From NCBI RefSeq assembly GCF_954871325.1, contig NC_088778.1, forward strand, positions 620,001 through 684,000: a stretch of 64,000 nt of DNA, read 5' to 3'. A program made the position numbers and the translations under genes. Shown here piece by piece: positions 1-23,371 of the stretch. The notes under the pieces were generated by a model. It was not told the DNA's origin. It saw nothing but the letters and a program-made list of their open reading frames with translations, and ran no database searches. The first letter of the stretch is position 1, and each line of letters starts with the position of its first letter. Source of the DNA: Gordionus sp. m RMFG-2023 (Eukaryota > Nematomorpha > Gordioida > Chordodea > Parachordodidae).

Positions 1-84
1 ATTACACCGCCAAATTAATCCTATTTGGCGCCTTTTCAAATAATTTTTTTTTTATAACTGAAAAACCTCTTCTTCGCAATCTAG

Positions 85-3000
85 ATCGACAAATCGAGGC
101 GCTCTTCGAAACAGTGCAATAACGGCAGCAATCACCATAATCTTCTCGTCAGTAATCAATCCAACCGTTCTAGCACGGGCATCAGTTTTCAACCCTCCTT
201 GCCCGGACTTCGTTTGGAAAATTTGCATCAAGCCTACAGATCTAACCCCGCTTCCAACCAACTTTCGTCCAATAACAATTCCAGCTACTTTTACACGTCG
301 CCTACCCCTCTTCCATCGCTGTCATCACCCAATAATAACAACCAAACTAACGACCACATGGTAAGCGGTGTCGGGGGGCGAAATTTTTTGATGCGGTTGC
401 TGCTGTACGGGAACTTCTGGTCCGCTAACCGTCGTAATAACGCTAACAACAACGGCAGCCGCAATACCAGAAACGACCGAGGCAATAATAGGGTTATCAC
501 TAGGCGGGCAAGGGCCGGGGCGGATAGGGCAAGTACGGCCAATCAAAATTTTGGCACAAATTTCGTTGTTAGTTTGGCCGGGAGCAAGCCTAATACTCAC
601 CCCTTGAACCACGTTAACGATATAGCGATTACCCTCTCGACTACCTTCGACCTCAGCCCGAATATCAAAAGGGACAAGGGGCATGCGCACAATGATTCAC
701 AGCGTGAGATTGATAATTTGGACTCGAGTAGCATTAGTAGGTACGATACGCCAAATTTTTCCGATTCCAACGGTTCGGAATTCGGTATAGACCAAGTGTT
801 GGCGCTCAACGCTAAGGCCACCGCTGGCGGAAAAAATAGGTATATTTTTTTATAACCCATTTTTTTTAAAAAATTCTCCCGTTAAATTGTTGTATAGGAA
901 ATTTAGCATCGAACGTTCATCCGCTATAACGCCCAAGTTAGGACCCAGTTAAAATCCAAGGAACCGGAAAAAAAAATACTTAAAGGTCATTGAATGTTTC
1001 GGGGCTTAATAACCCGGACCAATATTGTATTTATATTAATACTTTTTAATTATACATGTTAGCTAGTGTTGTTAAACCACTCGTTTTGAGCCGGGATTTA
1101 AAAACGGACTAACTCAATATTTTAGCCAGAAAAAAATGTTTGCCTAAGCTTCGAGGTTTCGTTAATAGATGTCCAAACTTTTGTTCCTTCTAGAAGCAAA
1201 ATCTTCAGGCTGCCCTGATATTTATTCTGGATGAAATATTGAGTATCGGCTCAAAACGAGCCCTTTAGCGCCACTAATGTTATCGTCAATGTGTTATTTT
1301 TTTTTTCAAACTTTGAAATCATTTTTTGATCACGTGGGCAGAAAATTAGTAACGTAACTGGATGGCCCTTACTTTTCGATACATTTTAAATTTAAAAATC
1401 TGATTTTACCGGGAATAAATAATAAATGACTCTCCATTTCCGGTTAAATAAAATGACGCGCTCAAAAAAAAAATCATTTAAAGTTGAAAAAATTACACAT
1501 TTGCCGCTAACATTATATAATAGTGTTTACAAATTGGGCGGAAGCGTTAGCGTTATATTTTTTTTCGTAAACACGTGTTCAACGTTCACGTTCCTTCAAA
1601 ACTTTATGAATAAATTATTTATTTTTTTTTAAATTTCTAATTAATATTTAATTTAATATAAATAAATTACATATTTTTATAATTCGTATTTTTAAATGAA
1701 TAAAAAATATATATTTATATAAATATAACTTGCTTCATTATATGAAAAATAATTATAAAAACAAAAATCAATATATATATATATATATATATTTAAAACA
1801 TAATTGTTTAATTATAACGAAAAATATTTTTTTGTGGTTAAATTCTAAATATAGTTGCGATGCAAGATATAAATAAAATAAACAAAACAGTTTTTAATAT
1901 ATAATAAATAACTATATTTGATAAACTAGGATGGTAATGGGAGTGTTTCGAAGAAACATTTGTAGTTCCCCTTTAGGATTTCAAATTGGACTTTTTGTTT
2001 AAGAGATAGGGACTCGTTTTTGACCCCTGTCCTTAACGAATTTCTTATACCCAATTGATTTAAGAACTTTAGGGATTGGGGACCGGGGTTTCCAAGGACG
2101 CTAAAAATTAGGGGAATAAATATAAAAGAATTAGGAGGAATCTATATTTATTAAACTTATTGGTTTCTTGTAGTTCCAAGGGGTCGGTATTTCCGTTAAC
2201 CGGAAAGAAGGTAACACAAGAGACGTCCCAGACAAGTCTTTTGCCGCCGTGCCAAGACGTTAAAGATATGCCGTCGGGGCGCTTACCGTCCGCATTTAGG
2301 AGACCTAATGGCTTCAAACTATTGGGGAAACCGGCGTAAATCAAGGCTTTGCCGATTAACCTATTAAGGTTGTCGTGCCTCAGGAAACGGCCACTGAATT
2401 TGAAGCACGAGAAACAATGTCTAGAGAAAGGATCAACCTGTCTGTGACAGGCAGCACAGGTGTCCACAGAAGGGATGAGGCAACCAAGCCTATGGCCAAT
2501 GGCAGTTTGAAACTCATCGTCTGTGAGTAACGTTTCCTTTTTACCACTCGGAATCGCGTCTAGCCATTCATGGCCGTTAGAGTTTTTTTTTGCGTTTCTG
2601 AGCAGTTGAAGGTTAGTTAGATCGGGATACATACAAAGTTTTTCAAACGAGCATTGAAGCATAGGGACCAGGAAGCTCTTTAGATGGCAGGAAATTGGCT
2701 GCTCGGAGCCTTGGGTGATTAGAGTAAGCCACTCTTGTTTAGCTGAAGATAATTTAAAGTTATACTCCATCAACTAAATCTTTTTTTTATTATTATTATT
2801 TTTCTTAAATTTTTGATTCCCCCCCCCCCTTTTTCTTAATAATACCCCTTATACTTTATACATCTAATTTTTATTATTTTAAATTTACCAGCCCCCCTAA
2901 TTTCGAATAATTGGTCTTTCCATAAATAGGAAAAAGTGTGAAATTTCCTCCCTCAACAATAAGGATTTTATTAAAAACTTTTGACGATTTGATCCAGTCC

Positions 3001-6000
3001 CTTTCCAATTCACTCAAGAATCTTCCTCATCTCCCCAAGCATTAGTTCTTCTTTCTCACCAAAAAATGTCTTTTTCTACCGAAATTCTTACATTTATTTA
3101 AATCTTCCCCCGTTTTCCAGTACAATACTCTTCTTAAGGTCTTCGAATTAAAATTTAAACATTTTATCGAATCCCTTTTAGGCTTAAATTTTTCCGATTT
3201 CAATTGGTCCCTCCCATCTATGCCCGCTTACCGGGGTGGACTGGGATTTTCACCCCCCTTCCTTATGGCAATTGCGTGCTTTCTTTCATCTCGAATATCC
3301 TTCGCCGATTCTATTTCCTCGCTTATCGAGTTGGACGATCCACTTTCTTCAGCTAAACAAGAGTGGCTTACTCTAATCACCCAAGGCTCCGAGCAGCCAG
3401 TTTCCTGTCATCTAAAGAGCTTCCTGGTCCCTATGCTTCAATGCTCGTTTGAAAAACTTTGTATGTATCCCGATCTAACTAACCTTCAACTGCTCAGAAA
3501 CGCAAAAAAAAACTAACGGCCATGAATGGCTAGACGCGATTCCGAGTGGTAAAAAGGAAACGTTACTCACAGACGATGAGTTTCAAACTGCCATTGGCCA
3601 TAGGCTTGGTTGCCTCATCCCTTCTGAGGCCTGTGCTGCCTGTCACAGACAGGTTGATCCTTTCTCTGGACATTGTTTCTCGTGCCTCAAAGTCAGTGGC
3701 CGTTTCCTGAGGCACGACAACCTTAATAGGTTAATCGGCAAAGCCTTGATTTCGGCCGGTTTCCCCAATAGTTTGGAGCCATTAGGTCTCCTAAATGCTG
3801 ACGGTAAGCGCCCTGACGGCATGTCTTTAACGTCTTGGCACGGCGGCAAAAGACTTGTCTGGGACGTCTCTTGTGTTACCTCCTTTCCGGCTAACGGAAA
3901 TACCGACCCCTTGGAACTACAAGAAACCAATAAATTTAATAAATATAGATTCCTCCTAATTCTTTTATATTTATTCCCCTAATTTTTAGCGTCCTTGGAA
4001 ACCCCGGTCCCCAATCCCTTAAGTTCTTAAATCAATTGGGTATAAGAATTTCGTTAAGGACAGTGGTCAAAAACGAGTCCCTATCTCTTAAACAAAAAGT
4101 CCAATTTGGAATCCTAAAGGGGAACTACAAATGTTTCTTCGAAACACTCCCATTTCCCTCCTAGTTTATCAAATATAGTTATTTATTATATATTAAAAAC
4201 TGTTTTGTTAATTTTATTTATATTTTGCATTGCAACTATATTTAGAATTTAACCACAAAAAATTATTTTTCGTTATAATATTTAATTTATATATATATCT
4301 TTTTTTCTATGTATATCATATTATTTTTAATATAATATTTTATTGTGATTTTAAAAAAAATAAAATAAAAGAAAAATTTGATATTGCATAACAAAAAAAT
4401 AATAATAATAAAAATAAGATTTAGTTGATGGAGTATAACTTTAACTGATATTATTGCATAACAAAAAAAAATAATAATAAAAATAAGATTTAGTTGATGG
4501 AGTATAACTTTAACTGATATTATTGCATAACAAAAAAAAATAATAATAAAAATAAGATTTAGTTGATGGAGTATAACTTTAACTGATATTATTGCATAAC
4601 ATGGGAACAAAGGAATTAAATGGACGGGTAAGACGAAGGAATGCATCAATAAAAATGGAAGTTAGCAAAGAAAATTTTTGGGAAATGTTAGGGTGTAGTG
4701 GGAAGATTTGGCAAATAAAATGGGACATTTATAAATGACCGTAATAAAAAATAAGAGGTTTAACGTTTAACTTCATAGGGGAATTTTTCGGGGTGTGATG
4801 TTATAGGGGGGGATGGGAGGGGGAGTTAGGAATAAAAGGAATAATCGCTAAGGAAAAATTAAATTGGCCGGGAGAATTTTCAGTGTGGAGTGAGAAGGTT
4901 TGGTTAATAAAATGGATCATATCATTAGAATATAGCTTCGTCGGGATTTTCAGGGTGTGAGGATAAGAAGAGGTTTGGCAAATAAAAAAAAACGAATCGA
5001 AAATAAAGGAAAAACAAGAAATCCAAAAGAAAAAAATTAAACTTTGTCGGGAAAATCTTTAGGGTGTGGTGATGTAAAAAGAATTCAAACTTTAGGAAAT
5101 TTTTCTACGGCTGCCAAATAGGGAGATCTCAAGGTTTGTCTTAGCACTATTCGTGTCACGACTGAAGTTGAGCGCTTCTTCTATTTGATAATGAAAGTTT
5201 TGATAGGACGAGCCTCCCTCGATCGTACTTTCCGCGAATGTTGATGTGTAGTTGGAAGAGCGATAATTGATATTGAATAATAATAATATAATATACGAGG
5301 TTCATCAGATACATTAAGAATATAGATAATGTGAATAGATGATAGATTTCTCTTCCATTTCATGAATCGTATGATTAAAAATTTTTTAAAAAAAAGTAAC
5401 GTCATCTTTTTTTTAAAAAAAAAAATTAACAATCTTCTTTTTTTTTGCTATAAAAAATATTTTACCATTTTTTAATTTTTATAACTAATAATGGCGATTA
5501 CTAAATAAAGTATGGGGATTCGGAATCTGAATCATTTACCGAGGTACATTTCCGGTTAAATTTAACCAATTAAACCGGAAATGTACTCTAAGCACGTGTA
5601 GAGTATTTAACCCTATAAATTCCCGCCAAAATCATCCGCAGACATTTTGTTATTATTTTTAAAATTTTTCGGAGTAGTTCTAAAGTTTATCGCAAAATTG
5701 TTCGCGATTTACGCGGTTTTGGTACTCTACGCATCCTAGGATACATTTCCGGTTAATCGGATTTCTAAATTTTTTTAACTCGCCCTCGGTAAAGGATTTA
5801 AAATTGACGGATTCCGCATACGCATACTACCTATATATAAGTGTCGAAGGTTCTTACAAGAGAGCTTAATTTAATAATGAATATGTTCCTATGAGACAAG
5901 ATGAATGCGATAAAAAAAATTTTTTAAATATAGAATGCAAACCGGGATAAATTGCCTTTACTTGATATGATTATTGGGCTGAAATATAAAATTATCGAAT

Positions 6001-8934
6001 TTTGAATATTTATTAATTTTTTATTCTATTTTCCCCGCTTAGTTGGAGGGTTTGAATTAATTGATGAAGGAAATGAAGAAACGCAGGTTGCGTCCCAAAT
6101 AAGGGATTTTGATGCAGAAAAAGCTGGTTTGATTCCCAGTTAGTTTTTCCTAAAATCTAACTCTTGAACGAGATTTGGTGACGACCCTATCCGATGAATA
6201 AATAATAAGTGCTAAGCAGGAAATCATATATCATCTTCAAGTATTAAGGAGAACTTCAGAACCCAATAATTTGTGATACCAAAAAACTTTTATGTATCCA
6301 TAGGCGCTTCCCATCCAATAAATTTAATCTCCCCCCTAGGAAAATTCGGTCCACTACTATATGTCCGGAATCATCAGATGATCATGATGAGATGAGAACA
6401 TCCATGCTTACGCTAATTTGTAAAATATAATTAATAATATTCAAATTAACAAACTATAATAGATCAGAAATAGTGACCAGTTACACAAATTCATACGTGA
6501 TAAGGAACAGCTGATTAATCAAATATTGAATTTATATTTATTTATTTTCAAAATGAATAAAAATACGAACGCGTTCGTCAAAAGAAAGGAACGCGTTCGC
6601 GTAAACGAAGTTCGTTCTTGAACGCTTTCGTTTACAACATTACAACTATTTTGCCCTCCATTTTTTTTAAAGTCAAAAAAGAATGGATATTGATTGGCAC
6701 GTTATTTCATTGTAGGAAATTTTACGACAGAACAAATGTGCTCCAAAAAACATGAAAATTTTTATGACCCAATTAGAACCCGTTAAATCTAAACATTTTT
6801 AAAAAAAATTGTCTGTCAAAAGCGTTTCTAACAAAACGAGTCTTTTAAAGATATTTTAGTCACGAAAAACAAGGAAGTAAATTTTATGCTTCAAGAAGGA
6901 AAGTTTTTTAAATTTTTCACTTAAAAATGCATTTTTTTTTTAAATTTCAAACATTGGGAAAAAAAAAGCAAAAAAGACCGGTTCTTCAAGCGGGGATTCG
7001 AATTCACGCGCGAAAATAATCTTTTATTGCCGTCGTACGCATTGAGATCGCCGAATTGTACCCATCAACGTCTCGTTCCTCAGCCCTTATTCTTACCTTC
7101 GTCTATCACCGGAAATATAAATCGGGATACTTTACCCAGTGGTATATAGTGTATATATATATATGTGTTAGGCTTGTATTGTGTCTTAAAGAAAAAATTA
7201 TGCCTTTTTGTACCCAATTTAAGATATCTTTGCATCTCTTACTTCTATTTCAAAATTCGATATTAAGACAGTCTTGGAGTCTTGAAAATTAAAGGAATGG
7301 TATTATATACTTTTCATAGAATAACTATCTTCTTAATTTTCCTAGATGAGTGCGAAATAGGCGCCGATCTTTTAAAGACGCCCTTGAAAAATATATTCTA
7401 TAAATCACGTTTTTTAGGATTTAAAAATCAAATTTTATAATTTATTTAAAAAAAAATAATATAAAACTGTAACCTGGAGGAGCAAAAAGCTTTTTATTAA
7501 ATGTGCCTTCATTTTATTATACATATGCTTCCTTGCGGTTATTGATAAATCATGGTCAAATCAACAATTTAAATATTTTATCACGTGTTTGTTATCAATA
7601 TTTTCCGTTTATAATTGCACATTCTTATTCGAAGTTGGTGTTATTTACCGGCTCGTTTTGAGCCGGTTTTTAAAAACGGCTGACCAAATATTTCATCCAG
7701 AAAAAATATTACGCAGGCCTGAAGATTTTGCTCATGGGAAGGAACAAAGGTTATCGAAATCTCCAACCTAAAATATTGAGTTAGCCGGTTTAAAAAAATC
7801 GGCTCAAACTGAGCCGTTTAACAACATTATTCGAAGTTTAAGATTAAATTTTTAAATCCCTTGATTGTTTTAATAAACAGCGATCTCGAATCGATTGGCA
7901 GGCACATGACAAATTTATAATTATTTATTCCTAATTTTTAACAATTATCAGAATATTTGTTTTTATAAGAGTTTATATCACCGGAGAAATAATAAATTTC
8001 GAGATTAACACGAAACATGCATAAAGTTTGAAAATTTAGCGAATAATTTTAAAATTATATTCCAAATATAGTTAAATCATGTAAAATAAAATTTTTTTTT
8101 TTAAAACTAATACCTTCAGCAGATTTCCCTAGAAATCTGACTATCTAATTTCTTTCTCATTTTAGATAAGTTATGATATAAAATAAAGGTTTATCACTTT
8201 AAAAATTAAAACAAAAAATATATAAAATTTATTTAATATGGGAAAAGTGTTAGGGTTAGGCCATATACCCTTTAAAATATTTTAAGAATCCTCTCCGCCC
8301 CCCAACCTTCCTCCCACTCATATAGATGTCACGTATAACGAAACGAACTTTAGCGTTCTGGTTCTATCGATAAAGTCCTAAGCAGTCTGGTCTAAGACTT
8401 GAATTGTGCAATGATACATTTTACGCTGGAACCTTTATTTTATATTTATTTGTTTTCGTAAAAAAAAAACTAGAAAATGAAGAATTACCACTCAGACCCG
8501 AGAATATTACGAACGATAATAAAAATTCGTCCACCCTATCCTCCTTGCTTACCTCCTCGGACGCCTTCGTCATGCTACACCACCCCTCTCGTCGAGACGG
8601 TAGCAACAGCGAGGGGGAAGCGACGCCCAACGAAGGCGCCGAACGAAAGAAAGACAAGACCAATCCGAATGTCAACGACGCGACCGGTCACGTGATGAAC
8701 GATATTCGCATCGCGAAAAAGGTATTCTTCGACGATCTAACACCCCAAAAAAGTTTTGCCGGAATAGCGAACGATCCCCATCTTGATACGAACCAAATTC
8801 CAAAAACATCAAAAAATAGCCCTAGGGCTAAAACCAAACGTGATTACGACGATGACATTGTCAATCAAAATGCATCCTCGAGAAAAAAACGAATTCTAGT
8901 GGTGGCTTCCCCTTTTGTCCCAATGCCCAAATGA
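85..8934 (+). CDS. Unidentified gene, 3' exons, Asn/Ser-rich nuclear-type protein (partial)
   Basis: I propose three exons: 85..784, 6043..6138 and 8474..8934 (stop). The 5' part lies outside the window. Exon 1 follows a TAG acceptor at 82-84 and stays open for about 257 codons, far longer than neighbouring frames. It is rich in Asn, Ser and Arg with runs such as SPNNNNQTN. If exon 1 ends at the GT at 785 (phase 1), it joins in phase to 6043 (reads GGFELIDEGNEETQVASQIR), whose donor A|GTTAGT joins in phase to 8474. The last exon is acidic and Ser-rich with a basic C-terminus, RKKRILVVASPFVPMPK, possibly a nuclear localisation signal. Alternatively exon 1 reads on to a TAA at 853-855 and is a last exon by itself. 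I do not recognise the family. The exon calls rest on open frames, phase agreement and composition, not homology. Confidence 0.5.
1065..1276 (-). mobile_element. MITE-A copy 1
   Basis: This is a short non-autonomous DNA element with terminal inverted repeats. The left end reads TAGTGTTGTTAAACCACTCG and the right end has the complementary GGCTCAAAACGAGCC. The inner arm CTCAATATTT...CCAGAAAAA is also mirrored. The asymmetric middle is reversed relative to most copies. Other copies lie at 7638, 19401, 29332, 43325, 43973, 46424, 49965, 57070 and 62957, with a fragment at 35476. Confidence 0.8.
1276..1522. mobile_element. MITE-D copy (foldback type)
   Basis: The left arm GTTATCGTCAATGTGTTATT is mirrored by the right arm AAAAAATTACACATTTGCCG...CTAACAT. 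The inner sequences are AT-rich with ATTTCCGG/CCGGGAAT-like motifs. The element abuts MITE-A copy 1. Relatives are at 20148-20540 and 35572-36219, with a single arm at 23393-23490. Confidence 0.65.
1808..2770 (-). mobile_element. LINE 3' fragment, left arm of inverted pair (RLE-type retrotransposon)
   Basis: A 221-codon open frame (2108-2773, minus) encodes the C-terminal part of a non-LTR retrotransposon polyprotein. It has a Cys/His knuckle, CAACHRQVDPFSRHCFSC, then RHDNLNRLIGKALIYAG, DGKRPDG and LVWDVSC. This order matches the zinc-knuckle plus PD-(D/E)XK-like endonuclease seen in elements with DGKRPDG...WD signatures, known in several invertebrates. The 3' part, with the tail of the ORF and UTR, runs to about 1808. 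The 5' end is truncated at SSAKQEW and is fused to a segment matching the tandem unit at 4378-4595. The exact clade is not known to me. Confidence 0.8.
2940..4285 (+). mobile_element. LINE 3' fragment, right arm of inverted pair (longer copy)
   Basis: This is the same element as 1808-2770, in opposite orientation and extending further 5'. From about 2941 the frame reads the end of the RT/thumb region: KKCLFLPKFLHLFKSSPVFQ, then MPAYRGGLGFSPPF, both typical upstream segments. SSAKQEWLTLI, the Cys/His knuckle, DGKRPDG and LVWDVSC follow, then a terminal segment (LKFLNQLGIRIS ... FFETLPFPS, stop near 4163) and an AT-rich 3' UTR. It is decayed: an in-frame TAG near 3043, a frameshift in the A-run at 3504-3513 and another frame change near 3980. 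The match with the left arm stops at the SSAK codon (about 3350) on the 5' side and near 4285 on the 3' side. Confidence 0.8.
4378..4595 (+). repeat. 68-bp tandem repeat, three copies
   Basis: Three near-identical units each carry ATTATTGCATAAC, an A/T stretch with AATAATAATAA, then AGATTTAGTTGATGGAG and TATAACTTTAACTG. The second half of the unit recurs inverted at 2753-2800, at the 5' junction of the left LINE copy. Confidence 0.9.
5092..5262 (-). other. Unassigned open coding-like stretch
   Basis: On the minus strand one frame is open for more than 55 codons and ends at a TAA (5092-5094). It reads STFAESTIEGGSSYQNFHYQ and ends LEISLFGSRRKIS. The composition is more protein-like than the surroundings. 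There is no clear splice acceptor, no homology I recognise, and the plus strand is partly open too. It could be a terminal exon or a chance frame. Confidence 0.2.
5510..5822. mobile_element. Short TIR element with internal palindrome
   Basis: The ends are imperfect inverted repeats, GTATGGGGATTCGG and ATTCCGCATAC, with a second mirrored pair TTACCGAGG/CCTCGGTAA just inside. A perfect-looking hairpin pair, GTACATTTCCGGTT and AACCGGAAATGTAC, lies at 5546-5586. ACATTTCCGGTTAA recurs at 5742. Confidence 0.5.
6139..8473. other. Second intron of the first gene
   Basis: It is AT-rich with one MITE-A copy (7638-7829). At 6563-6645 there is a cluster of GAACGCGTTCG and GTTCGTTCTTGAACG palindromes. 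No exon was recognised. Confidence 0.4.
7638..7829 (+). mobile_element. MITE-A copy 2
   Basis: It has the left arm CGGCTCGTTTTGAGCCGG and the right arm CGGCTCAAACTGAGCCG, with ACAACAT at the end. The middle contains GCCTGAAGATTTTGCTCAT and GGAACAAAGG, shared with the other copies. Confidence 0.85.
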
Positions 8935-11038
8935 CATAAAAAAAAGGAGCGTTGTTATTTGTCGAAGGAAACGGAAACTGTGGAGGTCCTTAATAACGAA
9001 AAATTGGCGAATATAAATTTCCCACCAAAATACCCTCAATATTTTCTCGTCATAAACATTATAAATTATATATAATCATTTTTTAAATGTCAAAAAAAAA
9101 TATCCTTTATTTATATTATTTAGAAAATTTTAATTTTTTTTTATTATTTAAATAATTTCTTGTACATTAAGATTATTTTATACACATTAGATTTATTTTA
9201 TGAGTATGTCTGATTTAAAATGTCGCAGTGATATAGAACTTTGTCTTTATTGATTCCTGTATTTTGGACCTATTTTCAAAAACAAAAACAATGTCAAACT
9301 TTTTGCCTTTAAAAATGTAGTTTTATTCCTTTATAAAAGTGTATACACCGTTTTATTTCGTTTGAAATATTTATGTTTACGAATGAATACACTACTAATA
9401 TAACCCTTATATGCAATATATTTATCTTTGTATAACGAAATCTTTTTATTTTTATTATTTTTTTTTACGTATAATAATTTATTTAAAGCATCGTCATAAA
9501 AAATAATTCATTAAAAAACAAAATAAAAACTTTTTAAAATGACACATGAAAATTAGGACTTAAATAGCCTAAAACAGGCTGACTCATCATTTTAAAAGTA
9601 ATTATAGCCGAGCTATTTAAAAGACTAATTATATTATTATTATTTTTTTACTATTTATGATTCGACAACCTTATATGATATTATTATTGTATATTTATAT
9701 TTATTTTTGATTTATAATAATAATTACTGTTATAAGAAAAAAAATATATATATTATATTAATGTTATTTATTTATTATTGAACCTCTCCAAATAAAGGTA
9801 TAATATAGAAATCTAAGGTTGCATCTTAACTCATCTTTAGGATCTTAATTCTGAAGCCCTTCAATTTAGAATAGCAGCCAAGATATCTAGAAAGAAAAAG
9901 GACCTAGCCTAAGAAATTAGTAGATTTATTTGTCCGGGGGTCTAGGACGTTCATTAATCATCCTAGATTCTTCTAAGCTCTAAGATATTACCATTTAAAT
10001 ATTAATAAATTGAAAAGGAATTTCTTGAAATATGGCGCTCAATAATTCAATAAAATGTTAAAATAATGCTATTTGTTGACATTCTAAAATTAAACAATAT
10101 TTAAAAAGGTATTTTTTTTTATTGCAGTTTTATTTTTTGGCAAAATCACTACTTTAATCCTCTCTTTATAGATCTAGATCCTTGCATAAGATCTATTTCC
10201 CCCCAATCTTAGAAGATTTTTTTGGCTCGAACCAATCTTATCCGTCTATTTTTTTTTCAAAGATCCAATTCAGATCTGAACTCTTACGTTAGAAATAGGC
10301 TAGATTCGGATATTAGACTGAGGCAAAAAAAAAACTATCTTTTAAAGTAAGGTCGAAATTATAAACAAGTGCTAATAAAAATTTGAATCTAAATGAATGT
10401 TTCCAAATTTCACCGATTGGGGTTTCGCGCAGGCGCTCTGATAATAACCAACCCTAGCTCGCGTCAGAACTTATCTCATTATTTAGCCAATAAAATCAAA
10501 CTATTTCAAATTTACACCAAAATATATATGTATAATAAATGGCTCAGTAAAGTTCTCGACAAAATTTGATTTGTATCGTGGTTTTCTTTGTCCAATTTAA
10601 TTTTTAAAATTAATTTGTATATTATTTTATTTTAAAAAAAAAAAATTGGTCAAACCTGCCCCTAATCTATTTTTTTTTACTGGAAATCATTTTTAAAGTT
10701 TAATCTATATTTCTGTTAATTGTTCCGCTAAAATATTCTCAGATTTTTCGATTAGGAATTTTTTTTATTATAATAAAAACCTAAAAAATTTCTTGCTTTG
10801 TTTTCATTTCTTTCTTTCTTTTGTTCATTTCTCTCTTTCTTTATTAATTATTAAGCTAACCTTTAAAAAGCGTTATTATAAATAGTTAAGAAGTCAAGTA
10901 TTCTAAAAAAAATACAAAAAAAAAATTAACTTAATATTTTAGTTTTATAACATCTTATTTTCTTCTATCTGTGTTTTTTTGAATCATAAACCGCGCATAA
11001 AAAAATTGAATAAAACTGCGATATTTGACACATATTTA
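8935..11038. other. Intergenic spacer
   Basis: About 2.1 kb of AT-rich sequence separates the first gene from the V-ATPase gene. I see no coding frame and no clear repeat, only A/T homopolymers and a short (CTTT)n run near 10805-10840. Confidence 0.5.
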
Positions 11039-21865
<10,827 letters not shown>

Positions 21866-22105
21866 AAAAATTTATCCAATCATTTATTCTCAGCGAGACA
21901 TGTTTAATTTACTATTTGGGGAAATTTGGACCAATGAAAATATTTCATATTATCCCGGTTTAATTCGAAATAGAATAATGAATTGTTTTTAAAAATTTTA
22001 TTAAATGTATGAATGATTTTTTTTTTTTTGTAAAAGAAAAATTTTAATAAAAAAAAAAATCCCGATTTAAATCAATCCTCTGGGAAGAATTAAAAATCTG
22101 ATCGA

Positions 22106-22428
22106 TGAACGTATAATGATACCTAGACTGACGACGCGTTGTTCGTAATAATGCATTCGAGAGGGTCGTTGAATGCAAATCAGCTGGAGCCGCCATTTTG
22201 GTAACCCATATAGTAATTATTCTCATGTTAGCCTACCTTCCTTATCATCTCAATGATCGGGCAATTCTTTATTAAAGTTTGCGTCAGATCTTAGGAATGA
22301 ATTGACCTATCGTTTAAATTTTTTTTAATAATGATACGGGTAACCAAGATGGCGTCCCCAGCTGTTTTTCATTGATGTTACACTTTTAATGAATGGATCA
22401 TCGGTCTAGGTATTATTATATGTCATTG
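22106..22428. mobile_element. MITE-B copy 1 between the convergent V-ATPase a and TRUB2 genes
   Basis: Left end ATAATGATACCTAGACTGAC is mirrored by the right end GGTCTAGGTATTATTATATG. The arms extend inward: CAGCTGGAGCCGCCATTTTG is mirrored by AAGATGGCGTCCCCAGCTG. The second copy at 39611-39918 matches throughout. Confidence 0.85.
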
Positions 22429-23139
22429 AATCCGATAAAGGAGAAAGAAATGCCCATATTTGTCTTTTTTTTATGATGTAAAATATCGGATAAAAAAGTA
22501 TTAACTTTGTCGCCTCAAATTTTATTGTATTCATTTTATCGAAATTGTCGTTAGATTTTAGTTATTGCGATAAAAAATGAATATATGAATTTAAATATAT
22601 TCATAATAATAAAAAAATTTTTTTTATCTATTAAGGACTCTTGGAAAAAAAAAGACTGCTTCTGTGAGATTACGATTCCTAAAGCTGATAGTGATCCTAG
22701 GAGGGGCCAAAATGAGATCATGTTATATTATTAGGAGTTAGAGGATTTTCTAGTAATCTCTCATCAGTTAAACAAGATCTTCTGTATCTGTTATTAGTTT
22801 TGTTAACGGGAGAAGAAAAAAAAAATTCGAATTTCAACATAAGGTGTCATTCTTGTCCGATATACACACATGTATATTATAAAAATCATCTTTCCAAATA
22901 AGTGTATACTCACAGCAATAGAATATGTAAACTCAATATCACTGAAGGTTATTTTAGCCACTTATATTATAACTGTTCATTTATTCGACTACTTCTATTC
23001 AGCATTATATAAAAAATGGACAGATATTAACAGCCGTCACCAAGATGGGCATATAGAGAACCTTAGCTCCCCTTAACATATTTTTTGCGTTTAATAATCT
23101 TGAGTTACAATTCGCAATTATTTTTTTTAAAGTATATAA

Positions 23140-23371
23140 CAGAGGCTGGCCGTATTTTAGCTTTTTTTTTAAAAAAATATATTCCGGCCTGGACTACGAA
23201 AAAATTTTTTTTTGTAAATACCCGAGCCGGGCCGTACATTTTAGTATTTTAAATCGCCATTGTTACCTATAAAAATTTAAAATAAATATATTTTAAAAAA
23301 TTCGGAGCTGGGCTTGTAAATATAAAACCTGGAGCAGGCCGAAATCCGGGCCCTGCCGTGAGGTACCTCTG
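23140..23371. mobile_element. hAT-like GC-rich TIR element
   Basis: The ends are CAGAGGCTGGCC and, inverted, CAGAGGTACCTC. CAGAGG-type termini are usual for hAT elements. The interior has CCCGAGCCGGGCCG and GGGCCCTGCC patches. No transposase is present. Confidence 0.5.

Larger units (their letters stand above)
856..6042. other. Long repeat-filled intron of the first gene
   Basis: This 5 kb interval holds a MITE-A copy, a MITE-D copy, the inverted LINE pair, a 68-bp tandem array, and a TIR element at 5510-5822 (each listed separately). The remainder is AT-rich. No further exon of the flanking gene was recognised. Confidence 0.5.

Noticed and set aside
325-690. 121-codon minus-strand frame inside the first exon
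   Set aside because: It is a shadow of the longer plus-strand frame (85-855), which links by phase to further exons.
6970-7060. tRNA-like B-box segment (GGGGATTCGAATTC) on the minus strand
   Set aside because: The T-arm-like motif is suggestive of a tRNA or tRNA-derived SINE, but I could not form a cloverleaf or a credible anticodon arm.
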